Assembly (NCBI GenBank): GCA_036338025.1
Contig: JAYZDB010000094.1
Span: 1-18,016, forward strand
DNA: 18,016 nt
Reading direction: 5' to 3'
DNA from: JAYZDB01 sp036338025
GTDB taxonomy: Bacteria; Planctomycetota; UBA1135; UBA2386
Shown: piece by piece, positions 1 through 7,429 of the stretch
How the letters are laid out: every line of letters starts with the position of its first letter
How positions within the stretch are numbered: the stretch's first letter is position 1
The notes under the pieces: generated by a model
What the model saw: only the letters and a program-made list of their open reading frames with translations
What the model was told of the DNA's origin: nothing
The model's database searches: none
Position numbers and translations under genes: made by a program

Positions 1-1101
1 AATGCCGTTGACTGAAATCCCGGGCGTCGTGCCTGTGATAGACCCAAAAATCCAATAGGGCTTGTTGGCATGAACGGGACCGGTATCCAAGGTGAGTGTC
101 TGAGCCCCACCCGTAGCAATCGGGATCGTGGCGACATCAGCTGTCATGTAGCAACTGCTGCCTGCGTATTCCCAAAGGTCAGTGAGTGCTCCCTGGCCTC
201 CAAACAGAATCGTCCGGCCACGGTCGGCATCGTGCACAAGGGCGTGACTGTTGCGAGCTGGCGGAGTGGTCGCGGTCATGATCTGCGACCAATCGTTGCC
301 GTCGTACTCCCAGGTATCAACCACCCGACCGCCGTTCCAACCGCCATACAACAACGTCCGGCGACGAGACTTATCGTAGACCATGCCGCCGGAACTACTT
401 TGTCGCGCGGGGGGACTCGTGGTTGCTGGAGTAACCGGCCGCCACAGGATGCCGTTCCATTCCCAGGTGTCGTTTAGATAACCCGTCTGGTTATCAGAAC
501 CCCCAAATAGAACAATCTGCTTGCGAATGGAATCGTAAGCCATCGCGTGATTCTTTCGGGCCGGCGGCGCATTGGTCACAGATGACATCAGCCCCCACAC
601 CGCACCATTAAACTCCCACGTGTCACTCACCAGGCCCTTCAAGTTGTCATAGCCACCGAAGAGTACGATTCGCCCGCGATTCTCATCGAAGGCCATGCCC
701 GCGCCATTTCTTAGCGACGGTTTCTGTGCTGCTGGAATTCTGATCTTGGTCCAAACCGCACCATCCCAGGTCCATGTGTCTCGCCCTGGGCCATACAGCA
801 CCGTGAGTTTACGAGTCGAGTCGTAAACCATCATGTGCCCAGCACGGGCTGACGGTGACAAAGCCGGCTTGATCTCCTGCCAGGTCTTGCCGTCGTATTC
901 CCAGGTGTCGTTACGGAGCTGGTTAAGAGTATCCGAACCTCCAAACAACACCGTGACCTTCCGATCGGCGTCATACGCCATCGCATGAGAACCCCGCGCA
1001 GACGGTGACGTGGCTGGTTGAATCAGGGTCCAGTCTGGAGACTGCGCCGGGCAATCAGCGATCGCCAGGCAACTGAGGAATAGCAGGGCGGGGAACTTCA
1101 T
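1..1101 (-). CDS. Secreted Kelch-like beta-propeller protein, 3' end cut by window edge
   Basis: The frame is open from an ATG at 1101 to the first base of the window (367 codons), so the C-terminus lies outside. The ATG is preceded by AAGGAG with an 8-nt spacer. It starts with a signal peptide (MKFPALLFLSCLAIADCPAQ). Six repeats follow, each with a Kelch-like pattern: an R..HAMAYD strand, a VLFGG or LYGG turn, then DTWEYDGKTW, DTWTWDG, DTWEFNG, DTWEWNG, DTWEYDG and DLWEYAG. This implies an exported six-bladed propeller related to galactose-oxidase central/Kelch domains. After the propeller begins a C-terminal beta module (PYWIFGSITGT) shared with the neighbour at 1231-2565, of which it is a close paralog. 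No catalytic residues are recognisable, so a binding or surface role is more likely than an enzyme. The family is clear; the function is unknown. Confidence 0.85.
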   Translation of the reverse strand, partial: MKFPALLFLSCLAIADCPAQSPDWTLIQPATSPSARGSHAMAYDADRKVTVLFGGSDTLNQLRNDTWEYDGKTWQEIKPALSPSARAGHMMVYDSTRKLTVLYGPGRDTWTWDGAVWTKIRIPAAQKPSLRNGAGMAFDENRGRIVLFGGYDNLKGLVSDTWEFNGAVWGLMSSVTNAPPARKNHAMAYDSIRKQIVLFGGSDNQTGYLNDTWEWNGILWRPVTPATTSPPARQSSSGGMVYDKSRRRTLLYGGWNGGRVVDTWEYDGNDWSQIMTATTPPARNSHALVHDADRGRTILFGGQGALTDLWEYAGSSCYMTADVATIPIATGGAQTLTLDTGPVHANKPYWIFGSITGTTPGISVNGI

Positions 1102-1178
1102 CGTCACAACTCCTTCAAGCGGTGGGGGAAATCTGCGGGGATACGGAACGAAGTGGAGGACCCTCCAGGATAACACGG
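1102..1178 (-). repeat. Leader of the first Kelch gene, homologous to 2566-2644
   Basis: Upstream of the ATG at 1101 the sequence resembles the leader of the next Kelch gene: a GGGGAAATCTG block, a CGAAG block and an identical 14-mer CCAGGATAACACGG (plus strand, 1165-1178). The 14-mer lies 64 bases from the start codon here and 66 bases from it in the second copy. The duplication that made the two genes therefore included the 5' untranslated and probably the promoter region. The minus-strand reading of the block, CCGTGTTATCCTGG, contains TATCCT, a possible -10 hexamer, but no well-spaced -35 is visible. Confidence 0.6.
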
Positions 1179-1230
1179 GCCTCGGGCAAGAAGCCCTGCA
1201 GGTGGAATGAAAATGCTTGGTTCAGGTTTG

Positions 1231-2565
1231 CTACTGGAGCGTCACGGACACCGCATTGCTTGCGCAATGGAACGTACCAGCGGCATCAAACACGATGTAA
1301 GCGTGGTAGAGGGTAAAACCAGCCTTCACTACATTGGCTGGAACGACAAACTGGGCGGTGGCTCCGCCGTTGGCGTCGAGAACCGATCGGAAGTTGTTGA
1401 ACGGCGGATTCGCCATCACGTTCTCCATCGCCAACTGGGTGTAGACGTCGATGTTCAAGGGGATCTTGATGCCGTTCAGCGAGATCCCGGGACTTGTTCC
1501 CGTGATCGATCCGAAGATCCAGTACGGTCGGTTGGCGTGGGCGGGGCCGGCATCGAGGGTCAGCTTCTGCGCACCACCGGTTGTGATGGAAACCGTCGGA
1601 ACATCTGCTGTCATGGAACAGCTACTCCCCCCCCAATACTCCCAGGTCTCGTCACCATCCTGGCTACCGCCAAACAGGACCACCCGACCTCGAGCTGAGT
1701 CAAACACCATGCGGTGTTGTTCGCGACCCCGGGGCGCCTGGCTCGTGGTGATCTGAGTCCAATCCTTGCCGTCGTATTCCCAGGTATCGTCCAGTGACAC
1801 ACCGGAGTTCCCACCGAACAGCACAATGCGGCGGCGCGCTGCGTCAAAGGTCAGGCATCCGACACAACGCCGGGCCGAAGGAGCGCTCGCCGTCGTGACT
1901 TGCCTCCAGAACACACCGTTCCACTCCCAGGTATCGGACAGGCGCGCCGCGGCGACACCACTGAACAGTACGACGCTCTTGCGCACCGAATCATAAGCCA
2001 TGGCGTGGTTCGTGCGTCCCGGCGGCGTGGTGATCAGAGACGTCATCTTGTGCCAGATGGTGCCATCAAACTCCCATGTGTCGTCGACGAGGCCCTTGGT
2101 GGTGTCGTAACCACCAAACAGCACAATCCGTCCCCGGCTCTGGTCGAAGGCCATCGCGAAGCGATTTCGCGCCGAGGGCTTATTCGCCGCCGGGATCTTG
2201 ATCTTGGTCCAGACCGTTCCATCCCAGGTCCAGGTATCTCGCATACCAACACCCCCGTATAGCACCGTCAACTTGCGGACAGAGTCATAGATCATGTGGT
2301 GGTCGGTGCGGGCCGACGGAGAAAGCGAGGGCTTGATCTCGGTCCAGGTCTTGCCATCGTACTCCCAGGTATCCCCGTGTGACTTGACAGTGATATCCCG
2401 CCCACCAAACAAGACTGTGACCTTGCGGTCGGAATCGTACGCCATCGCGTGGCGCGTCCGTGCAAACGGTGACGTCGTTGGCTGAATCCGGGTCCAGTCT
2501 GGAGATTGCGCGGGACAATCAGCAATCGCCAGGCAACTGAGGAGTAGCAGGGCAGGGAACTTCAT
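1231..2565 (-). CDS. Secreted Kelch-like beta-propeller protein with C-terminal beta module
   Basis: 444 residues from the ATG at 2565, which has AAGAGG 8 nt upstream and opens a signal peptide (MKFPALLLLSCLAIADCPAQ). The frame stays open 80 codons further upstream, but that part has no secretion signal or paralog support. Residues about 25-310 carry six Kelch-like repeats, with DTWEYDG-type strands near residues 65, 110, 162, 211, 260 and 306, each preceded by a VLFGG-like turn. Residues about 315-444 form a beta-rich module ending in IVFDAAGTFHCASNAVSVTLQ-like sequence. This pattern (a polar D.A. strand, then SNA., then the chain end) is echoed in the proteins at 2847 and 8836. It is a tandem paralog of the truncated gene at 1-1101. 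Export is well supported. The ligand is unknown, and there is no sign of a galactose-oxidase copper site. Confidence 0.88.
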   Translation of the reverse strand: MKFPALLLLSCLAIADCPAQSPDWTRIQPTTSPFARTRHAMAYDSDRKVTVLFGGRDITVKSHGDTWEYDGKTWTEIKPSLSPSARTDHHMIYDSVRKLTVLYGGVGMRDTWTWDGTVWTKIKIPAANKPSARNRFAMAFDQSRGRIVLFGGYDTTKGLVDDTWEFDGTIWHKMTSLITTPPGRTNHAMAYDSVRKSVVLFSGVAAARLSDTWEWNGVFWRQVTTASAPSARRCVGCLTFDAARRRIVLFGGNSGVSLDDTWEYDGKDWTQITTSQAPRGREQHRMVFDSARGRVVLFGGSQDGDETWEYWGGSSCSMTADVPTVSITTGGAQKLTLDAGPAHANRPYWIFGSITGTSPGISLNGIKIPLNIDVYTQLAMENVMANPPFNNFRSVLDANGGATAQFVVPANVVKAGFTLYHAYIVFDAAGTFHCASNAVSVTLQ

Positions 2566-2644
2566 CGTGACAACCTCTTCAGGGAGATGGGGGGAATCTG
2601 AAGCAACACAGATCGAAGCGAGGTACCTCCCCAGGATAACACGG
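2566..2644 (-). repeat. Leader of the second Kelch gene, homologous to 1102-1178
   Basis: This is the second copy of the duplicated leader. GGGGGGAATCTG, a CGAAGCGAGG block and the identical CCAGGATAACACGG (2631-2644) occur in the same order and at almost the same distance from the ATG as in front of the first Kelch gene. Conservation outside the coding sequence suggests a shared promoter or leader, or a recent duplication. The rest of the gap, up to 2846, holds only the hairpin listed at 2806. Confidence 0.6.
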
Positions 2645-2805
2645 AACGCGAGAATTCCACGCCAAGGAGACGGTCGTGAGACACCTCGATTACGAGTCGT
2701 GGACCATGGCAGCGGAGGTGCTGGACTATCGCATTGCCTTCGACCGGAAACTGGCTGGCGATTTAAACCCCCCCTCCTGGTCACATTCGCGCTCGCATGG
2801 CGCAT

Positions 2806-2829
2806 CCCGTGGCGCCTTGGGCCACCGGG
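2806..2829 (-). terminator. Terminator-like hairpin after the GSDH-like gene
   Basis: On the plus strand CCCGTGGC (2806-2813) faces GCCACCGGG (2821-2829) across a 7-nt loop, giving 8 base pairs with one bulged G. It lies 18 nt beyond the stop codon of the minus-strand gene at 2847. No T-run follows, so it may be a processing or stability hairpin rather than a full intrinsic terminator. Confidence 0.4.
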
Positions 2830-2846
2830 AGCTTCGATGTCCGGTG

Positions 2847-4385
2847 CTATTTCTGCAGATCGATGCGTAGCGCGTTCGAGATCCCAATACCGAAGCTGGC
2901 CGCGGGATCCAGAATCAGGAACTGGGCGTAGAGGCTCTGGGGACCGCTGCCACCCGGCGCCGTGAACTTCACGGTGCCGTCCGAACCAGTTGGAAGAACT
3001 GCCCCGACGAAGTTCGGCAAGGTCACGAGCGTGCCTCCGAACAGCGGGACCGGATTCGAAGCCAAGGCAATCATCAGGAGACTCTGGGAGTTGGCGGGCG
3101 CCGCATAGAGTTCAAATTCGGCACTCGAACCAGTGTGTAGCAAGCCGCAGGCGTCGAACTGCGGGACCTTGCCGTTGCCACCGACCTTGCCGTAGCCGAG
3201 ATCGATCACGGGAGCCGGCGCATCCGGCACGACCTTGTGGACGGATCCGGACGTGGAGTAATTGCAGATATAGATCTCACCACAGCAATCGACTCCAAAG
3301 GATGAAACTGCGCCTGACCACTTGAGCTCGGAGGTGCGGTCCTTGAACTCGGTCACCCGACCGCTCACGCGCCGGAAAGACCAGATGCGCCTGGTGGCGT
3401 AGTCAGCAAAGAAATACACGCCGCGCAGGTCTGGAATCGCACAGCCCCGGTAGGCGTAGCCACCAGTGATCGACCGTCCCGTCGTCCGTCCGTACGAGTA
3501 CAGAGGCCGCTTGAGTGTTGTCGCATTACAGGCTGGCGGCGAACTACAGCCAGAACTGCCGTAGCATCTTGAGCCCTCCATGATCTTCCAGCCGTAGTTC
3601 TCACCACCGGTGCTCTTGCTGGGCTGGAACGAGATCTCCTCCTGGGCATTCTGTCCCACATCGCCAATCCACATATCGCCGGTTTGGCTATCGAACGAGA
3701 AACGCCAGGGGTTGCGGAGGCCCAGCGCCCAGATCTCGTCGCGAAAAGCTGCGTTGCCGACAAAGGGATTGGTCGGTGGAATCTTGTATCCGCTGGTGAC
3801 GGTATCCACGTCGATCCGCAGCATCTTGCCGAGCAGGCTTTGGCCGTTCTGCGCGTGACACCGAGGGTCTCCCGAAGAACCACCATCTCCAGTACCGATG
3901 TAGAGATACTTGTCCGGACCAAACTGCAGGCAGCCACCGTTGTGGTTGGAGTATGGCTGCGAGAGCGGCCCGAGGATGACCTTGCGGGAGTTCGGGTCGG
4001 CGACATCCGGATTCATCGAGACCGTGTAGCGCTCGATCATCGTCGAGCCACGCGGACTGCCAGCCGTGTAGTTGACGAAGAAGTAGCCGTTGTTGGCGTA
4101 ATCCGGATGGAAGGCCATCCCGAGAAGTCCGCGTTCGCTACAACACGTCACACGAGACGAGAGGTTGAGGAACGCAGTCGGCAGAAGCTTGCCCTTCTTC
4201 AGGATCTTGATCCGTCCGGTTTGCTCAACGATGAAAATACGATCGCGATCACCAGGAGCAGCCTGCACATCGAGGGGGCGACTCAGGCCACTGGCAACCT
4301 GGATCGTCTTGAGGGGCGTCTGACCCGTCAGGACAGGAAGGCCAATCAACATCAGGGGGCCAGCGAGGAATAGGTGAAGTCTCAT
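2847..4385 (-). CDS. Secreted PQQ-dependent glucose/sorbosone dehydrogenase-like protein
   Basis: 512 residues. The ATG at 4385 follows GAGG with a 5-nt spacer, and a signal peptide (about residues 1-21) precedes the mature chain. Residues about 25-370 match the GSDH/HHIP-like six-bladed propeller: RPLDVQAAPGD near 36, GLLGMAFHPDY at 86-96, YSNHNGG at 145-151 with the His that acts as catalytic base in soluble glucose dehydrogenase, YIGTGDGG at 162-169, GLRNPWR at 222-228, DVGQNAQEE at 242-250 and NYGWKIMEG at 263-271. The family oxidises aldose sugars with PQQ, though many members are unproven as enzymes. Several Cys (C81, C82, C152, C176 and a cluster at 274-286) suggest disulfides or HHIP-like loops. 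Residues about 390-512 are an added beta module ending FLILDPAASFGIGISNALRIDLQK-like, as in other exported proteins of this window. The substrate is unknown. Confidence 0.85.
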   Translation of the reverse strand: MRLHLFLAGPLMLIGLPVLTGQTPLKTIQVASGLSRPLDVQAAPGDRDRIFIVEQTGRIKILKKGKLLPTAFLNLSSRVTCCSERGLLGMAFHPDYANNGYFFVNYTAGSPRGSTMIERYTVSMNPDVADPNSRKVILGPLSQPYSNHNGGCLQFGPDKYLYIGTGDGGSSGDPRCHAQNGQSLLGKMLRIDVDTVTSGYKIPPTNPFVGNAAFRDEIWALGLRNPWRFSFDSQTGDMWIGDVGQNAQEEISFQPSKSTGGENYGWKIMEGSRCYGSSGCSSPPACNATTLKRPLYSYGRTTGRSITGGYAYRGCAIPDLRGVYFFADYATRRIWSFRRVSGRVTEFKDRTSELKWSGAVSSFGVDCCGEIYICNYSTSGSVHKVVPDAPAPVIDLGYGKVGGNGKVPQFDACGLLHTGSSAEFELYAAPANSQSLLMIALASNPVPLFGGTLVTLPNFVGAVLPTGSDGTVKFTAPGGSGPQSLYAQFLILDPAASFGIGISNALRIDLQK

Positions 4386-4571
4386 CGGTGCCTCACAATT
4401 ACGAGGGAGCGGCGCTTGGGAATGCAGGCAGCATACCGGAGCTTAAGTGATGCACTCCTGACTGAACAGGTGGTCGGTGCCTTCCAAGAGGTTTGATACA
4501 TCCGTGACAACTTGCGGCTATGTTCGCATCTTCATACTGTTGCCTGGGGAGACACCTAGGAGCGCAGCCCC

Positions 4572-4898
4572 ATGAACATCCCTGAAATCGACATCGCACG
4601 AGCACATTCCCTCCTCACGGAGGGTTCCGCAACCTTCGTAGACGTTCGGGATTCGGCTTCGTATCAGGAGGCGCACATCCCCGGGGCCCTGCACCTCGAC
4701 AACTCGACCGTCCAATCATTCCTCGATGACACGGACAAGGACTCGACGGTGGTGGTGTACTGCTACCACGGAAACGCGAGCATGGGAGCAACGGGTTTTC
4801 TACAAGAGCAGGGGTTCACGTCCGCGTCCAGCATGTCCGGGGGCTTTGTAGCCTGGAGTGATGCAGGTCTGGAATCACGGTCCGGAACGTCAACCTAG
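4572..4898 (+). CDS. glpE: GlpE-type rhodanese (thiosulfate sulfurtransferase)
   Basis: 108 residues, the normal size for single-domain GlpE. The ATG follows TAGGAG with a 9-nt spacer. The protein has FVDVRD at 22-27, the HIPGALHL strand-turn at 35-42, the active-site loop CYHGNAS with catalytic Cys64, and GGFVAW near 90, all hallmarks of GlpE. It transfers sulfane sulfur from thiosulfate to cyanide or a thiol acceptor in the cytoplasm. No signal peptide is present. It is convergent with the membrane-protein gene at 4938 and divergent from the GSDH-like gene, so it is probably monocistronic. Escherichia coli glpE lies with glpG and glpR, but no such partner is seen here. A weak TTGCGG...CATACT pair (4512-4538, 15-nt spacer) is a possible promoter but not convincing. 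Confidence 0.9.
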   Translation: MNIPEIDIARAHSLLTEGSATFVDVRDSASYQEAHIPGALHLDNSTVQSFLDDTDKDSTVVVYCYHGNASMGATGFLQEQGFTSASSMSGGFVAWSDAGLESRSGTST

Positions 4899-4937
4899 CC
4901 CGGACGAACACACCGCAAGGTCAACCCATCGGGCAGC

Positions 4938-5960
4938 CTACGGCGTGGAGTCGACCCGCTTCTGCATCGCAAGAAACTCCGGGTTGTTGCGCAGAACTCC
5001 GACCATGCATACGACGGCTACCACGAAACATGGCGCGTAGGTATTCAGGAACGACCAGTCTTGGGGCGGATCCCAGACCAGCCCACCCAGCACGCTCGCA
5101 AAGGCCGAGCCGATGAACACCAGCGGCATGTTCATGATCGGAAGCCGCTTCGGGTTCATCTGCATCCCGGTCTTGTTCAGCATCGTCACGCCAAACGACC
5201 CGAAGAATCCCGACGCTCCTGCCGCCAATCCGTAGCTCACCCCTTTGGTGGTGATCACGGCTGGAGCAAAGAACACCGGCATGAGGCAGAGACCACCAAC
5301 AACGTAGGCCATGCACGCACAGAGCAAGGCACGCATCGGACTCCGATCGAGCTTTTGTATCCCGCGAAAATTCAGGGGACCGAAGGCGCCAAAAAACACC
5401 ACTACGCCCAGGGTGTACAAGACCCAGTCCCAGTTCTCGACGGCGCCCGCTGTCTCGGAGCCGTGCTTGGTTGCCAGGGCGATCCCGGCTGCAGACGCCC
5501 CCACCACCAGGAAGGCGACGAATTTCGTGTTCGGTTTTTGCCAGTGCCCGTCCGCCAGCCCGCTGATCAGTATGGATACGATGCAATTCCACATCGGCGC
5601 CAGGGTGAAAACTGCCGGCATGACGTGATAGAGCAGGGTATGGCTGTCGCCAGCCGACATCGCAAATGCCAGAAACGTCGCGCCAGTGAGACCACACGCA
5701 CCGGCAGAGAAAGCAAACAAGACCCCCTCCCTGGTCCAGGTGCCGCTCTCGCGGAACAGGCGGATCAAGGGGATCGGAGTCAAGATGAAGTAGCCGGCAC
5801 AGATCGCGATGACCGCCATCATTCGTGGTTCGAGGCCCATCCCACCGAACCCCTTGGCACTCTCGAAGATGGGAATCCCGTAGAAAGCCCCCCAGGTCAA
5901 CCAGGGAAGCAACAGGAAGATCCACCAATGACTCCGAAGAGATCGCTGCGCGTTATCCAT
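4938..5960 (-). CDS. Ten-helix membrane protein, DMT/EamA-like transporter
   Basis: 340 residues from the ATG at 5960, which has GGAG 9 nt upstream. A GTG ten codons earlier (5990) is in frame but lacks a good ribosome site. Ten hydrophobic segments can be counted, starting with WWIFLLLPWLTWGAFYG and ending with FVVAVVCMVGVL. They fall into two halves of about five helices, as in the drug/metabolite transporter superfamily. Helices are rich in Gly/Ala, with polar breaks such as GLTGATFLAFAMSAG and GASGFFGSFG. There is no ATP-binding domain. Substrate and direction cannot be read from sequence. The membrane topology is secure; the DMT assignment is an inference from helix count and texture. 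It is convergent with glpE (39-base gap). Confidence 0.75.
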   Translation of the reverse strand: MDNAQRSLRSHWWIFLLLPWLTWGAFYGIPIFESAKGFGGMGLEPRMMAVIAICAGYFILTPIPLIRLFRESGTWTREGVLFAFSAGACGLTGATFLAFAMSAGDSHTLLYHVMPAVFTLAPMWNCIVSILISGLADGHWQKPNTKFVAFLVVGASAAGIALATKHGSETAGAVENWDWVLYTLGVVVFFGAFGPLNFRGIQKLDRSPMRALLCACMAYVVGGLCLMPVFFAPAVITTKGVSYGLAAGASGFFGSFGVTMLNKTGMQMNPKRLPIMNMPLVFIGSAFASVLGGLVWDPPQDWSFLNTYAPCFVVAVVCMVGVLRNNPEFLAMQKRVDSTP

Positions 5961-6181
5961 GAACAAGGACTCCGTCGGAACGGAGGACACGCAAGCTCAA
6001 TGCCGACGATCTCGTCTGTCTCATGATCTCAGTGTGCAGAAGGACCCCCAACACAGCAAACCTCCGCTAAAACTCCGTCTCCATCCAGCCCAAAAAACCC
6101 TCCGGTCCGCACTCAATACCCCCACCGCCTCGGCAGCATCCACGGTCGCAGACTCTCACGGTGACTTGCAAGTGATGCCCC
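5961..6181. other. Non-coding stretch upstream of the riboswitch
   Basis: Nothing gene-like is visible. It separates the divergent membrane-protein gene (minus) from the B12-riboswitch gene (plus), so both promoters should lie here. TTGCAA at 6166-6171 and GATAGG at 6187-6192 (15-nt spacer) could form a weak promoter that would start transcription at the 5' edge of the riboswitch. This is tentative. Confidence 0.4.
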
Positions 6182-6361
6182 TGCCCGATAGGGTCGGCCC
6201 CGGTTCCTGGGTACCGGAAGTGGGGTGCAACTCCTCCGCGGACCCGCCGCTGTAAGCGTGGACGAATGCTGTTGCAAACCACTCGCCGGTCCTGGGCGGG
6301 GAAGGAGCAGCGAGTAGGACGATACGTAAGCCAGAAGACGGCCCGGGAAGTGGCTACTTCC
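6182..6361 (+). promoter_or_regulatory. Cobalamin (B12) riboswitch
   Basis: The order and spacing of motifs match the cobalamin riboswitch consensus. GGTC (6192-6195) begins the element. CCGGT/ACCGG (6200-6204 with 6213-6217) forms a short P3-like stem running into GGAAG. GGGGTGCAACTCC (6222-6234) matches the GGTGnAAnUCC segment, and GACCCGCCGCTGTAAGCG (6241-6258) matches CCCGCnACUGUnA. ACCACT near 6278 and GGGGAAGG near 6298-6305 match the GCCACUG and GGGAAGG segments. The B12 box AGCCAGAAGACGGCC lies at 6329-6343. GAC in the B12 box can pair with GTC at 6193-6195. A 6-bp hairpin (GGAAGT/ACTTCC, 6346-6361) follows. The element lies 35 bases before the start of the gene at 6397, so B12 most likely represses that gene. 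The 5' edge is approximate. Confidence 0.92.
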
Positions 6362-6370
6362 TTAACAACT

Positions 6371-6390
6371 GTCTCTCGAGGCTAGGAGAC
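6371..6390 (+). promoter_or_regulatory. Possible ribosome-site-sequestering hairpin (riboswitch expression platform)
   Basis: GTCTC (6371-6375) is complementary to GAGAC (6386-6390), which overlaps the ribosome-binding AGGAG (6384-6388) of the gene at 6397. No T-rich terminator is seen between the riboswitch and the gene. Control at translation initiation therefore fits better than transcription termination. The stem is only 5 bp, so this is a suggestion. Confidence 0.4.
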
Positions 6391-6396
6391 CGGACG

Positions 6397-7389
6397 ATGC
6401 ATCCAGTTGTTGCCCTCAGCGTCCTCTGCGCAATTCTCTCCGCGCCTGTCTACGCCCAGACTGGCGCACATGCCACCAAGGTCATCGCCTACGGCACCAA
6501 CAACCAGGCTGGCGGGGGCATCTTCAATCCCAACAATGCGCTCGGCGCACCGGTCGCAAACAACCTCGCGGTGCACTCCTTGGGGGTCGGCGGCTTCCTC
6601 ACGCTGGGTTTCAACGTCACCATCACCGATGGGCCGGGAGCCGACTTCCTGGTGTTCGAGAATGCATTCGCAGTAAGCGCGGGTGGCCCGATCTTCTCGG
6701 AGGCGCTGTTCGTCGAGGTCAGCACCAATGGCCAGGACTTTGCGCGCTTTCCGACCCGCTACCAAGGCCCGACCACCTCTGGTGGTCCCTACGCAACCGG
6801 TTGGGCCGGTTACTACTCCGGGTTCGGAGGTATCAAACCCTCGAACGGCGGCAAGGCCGGTGTCGACAACTTCGACGTCGTGCAGGCCGGTGGGGATTCG
6901 TTTGACCTCGCAGACTTACAAGACCACCCGCTAGTCACTGCCGGCAAGGTCGATCTGGGCAAGATCACCCAACTACGCCTGGTGGACGTCATCGCCGGTA
7001 TCAGCAAGGACTCCGCGGGCAACACGATTCAGGATCCGACTGCCGGAAGCGCGGACATCAACGCTGTCTCGGTCATTCATCACACCGGAAACGTCCCCGG
7101 GACCGGCCCCAGCGTCACTCTCGACATTCCCAAGAGCGGCAACTTCACCATCCGATTGAGCAACCCGGGTGGCCTGCTGAACCTCGACCCGACCAGTCTG
7201 CGCGTTTCGCTCGACACCACCGAGATCCCGGCCATCCTCCTGCTCCAGATGATGTCGGTTACCCAGATCGACAGCACCAGTATCAGCTTGCAACTCGGCG
7301 GCAACCTCCCGCCCAACTTCCTGTTCCACCTGGCTGTAGCGGTAAAGAACAAGGCCGGGCACCGGAGTGGTCACACCCGGGTGCACTAG
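6397..7389 (+). CDS. Exported protein under B12-riboswitch control, surface-protein family of unknown function
   Basis: 330 residues. The ATG has AGGAG 8 nt upstream. Residues 1-20 are a signal peptide ending APVYA before QTG. Residues about 28-230 form one domain, with NNALGAP at 46-52, SLGVGGFLTLGF at 61-72, DGPGADFLVFENAF at 78-91, FVEVSTNGQDFARF at 105-118, DSFDLADL at 167-174 and SADINAVSVIH at 218-228. To my recollection this arrangement (ALG.P, then GGF or GGS strands, then DFVVFEN, then a closing D.DAV strand) recurs in exported 'cell surface' proteins that often lie beside cobalamin uptake genes; I cannot confirm that here. Residues about 236-330 look like an Ig-type beta domain. There is no lipobox and no obvious sorting tail. 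With the B12 riboswitch in front, a role in capturing or handling corrinoid outside the cytoplasm is the best inference. The biochemical function is not established by the sequence. Confidence 0.88.
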   Translation: MHPVVALSVLCAILSAPVYAQTGAHATKVIAYGTNNQAGGGIFNPNNALGAPVANNLAVHSLGVGGFLTLGFNVTITDGPGADFLVFENAFAVSAGGPIFSEALFVEVSTNGQDFARFPTRYQGPTTSGGPYATGWAGYYSGFGGIKPSNGGKAGVDNFDVVQAGGDSFDLADLQDHPLVTAGKVDLGKITQLRLVDVIAGISKDSAGNTIQDPTAGSADINAVSVIHHTGNVPGTGPSVTLDIPKSGNFTIRLSNPGGLLNLDPTSLRVSLDTTEIPAILLLQMMSVTQIDSTSISLQLGGNLPPNFLFHLAVAVKNKAGHRSGHTRVH

Positions 7390-7429
7390 CTTCGCGTGCA
7401 CGAGGGTCACGCCTTGCCGCGGTTGCGCG

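Noticed and set aside
1..2565. Direct repeats at DNA level (DTWEYDG-coding units) as a possible repeat array or CRISPR
   Set aside because: The periodicity is protein-coding, in frame, about 45-52 codons, and explained by propeller blades.
2566..2805. 80-codon N-terminal extension of the second Kelch protein
   Set aside because: The ATG at 2565 has a ribosome site and signal peptide matched by its paralog; the extension would place the signal inside the protein.
5061..6026. Plus-strand open frame opposite the ten-helix membrane protein
   Set aside because: It is rich in Arg, Gln and His with no recognisable domain; the minus strand encodes a convincing membrane protein.
7381..7401. GTGCAC...GTGCAC inverted repeat between the B12-regulated gene and neuC as a terminator
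   Set aside because: It has only a 6-bp self-complementary stem with a 9-nt loop, overlaps the last codons, and has no T-run; too weak to call.
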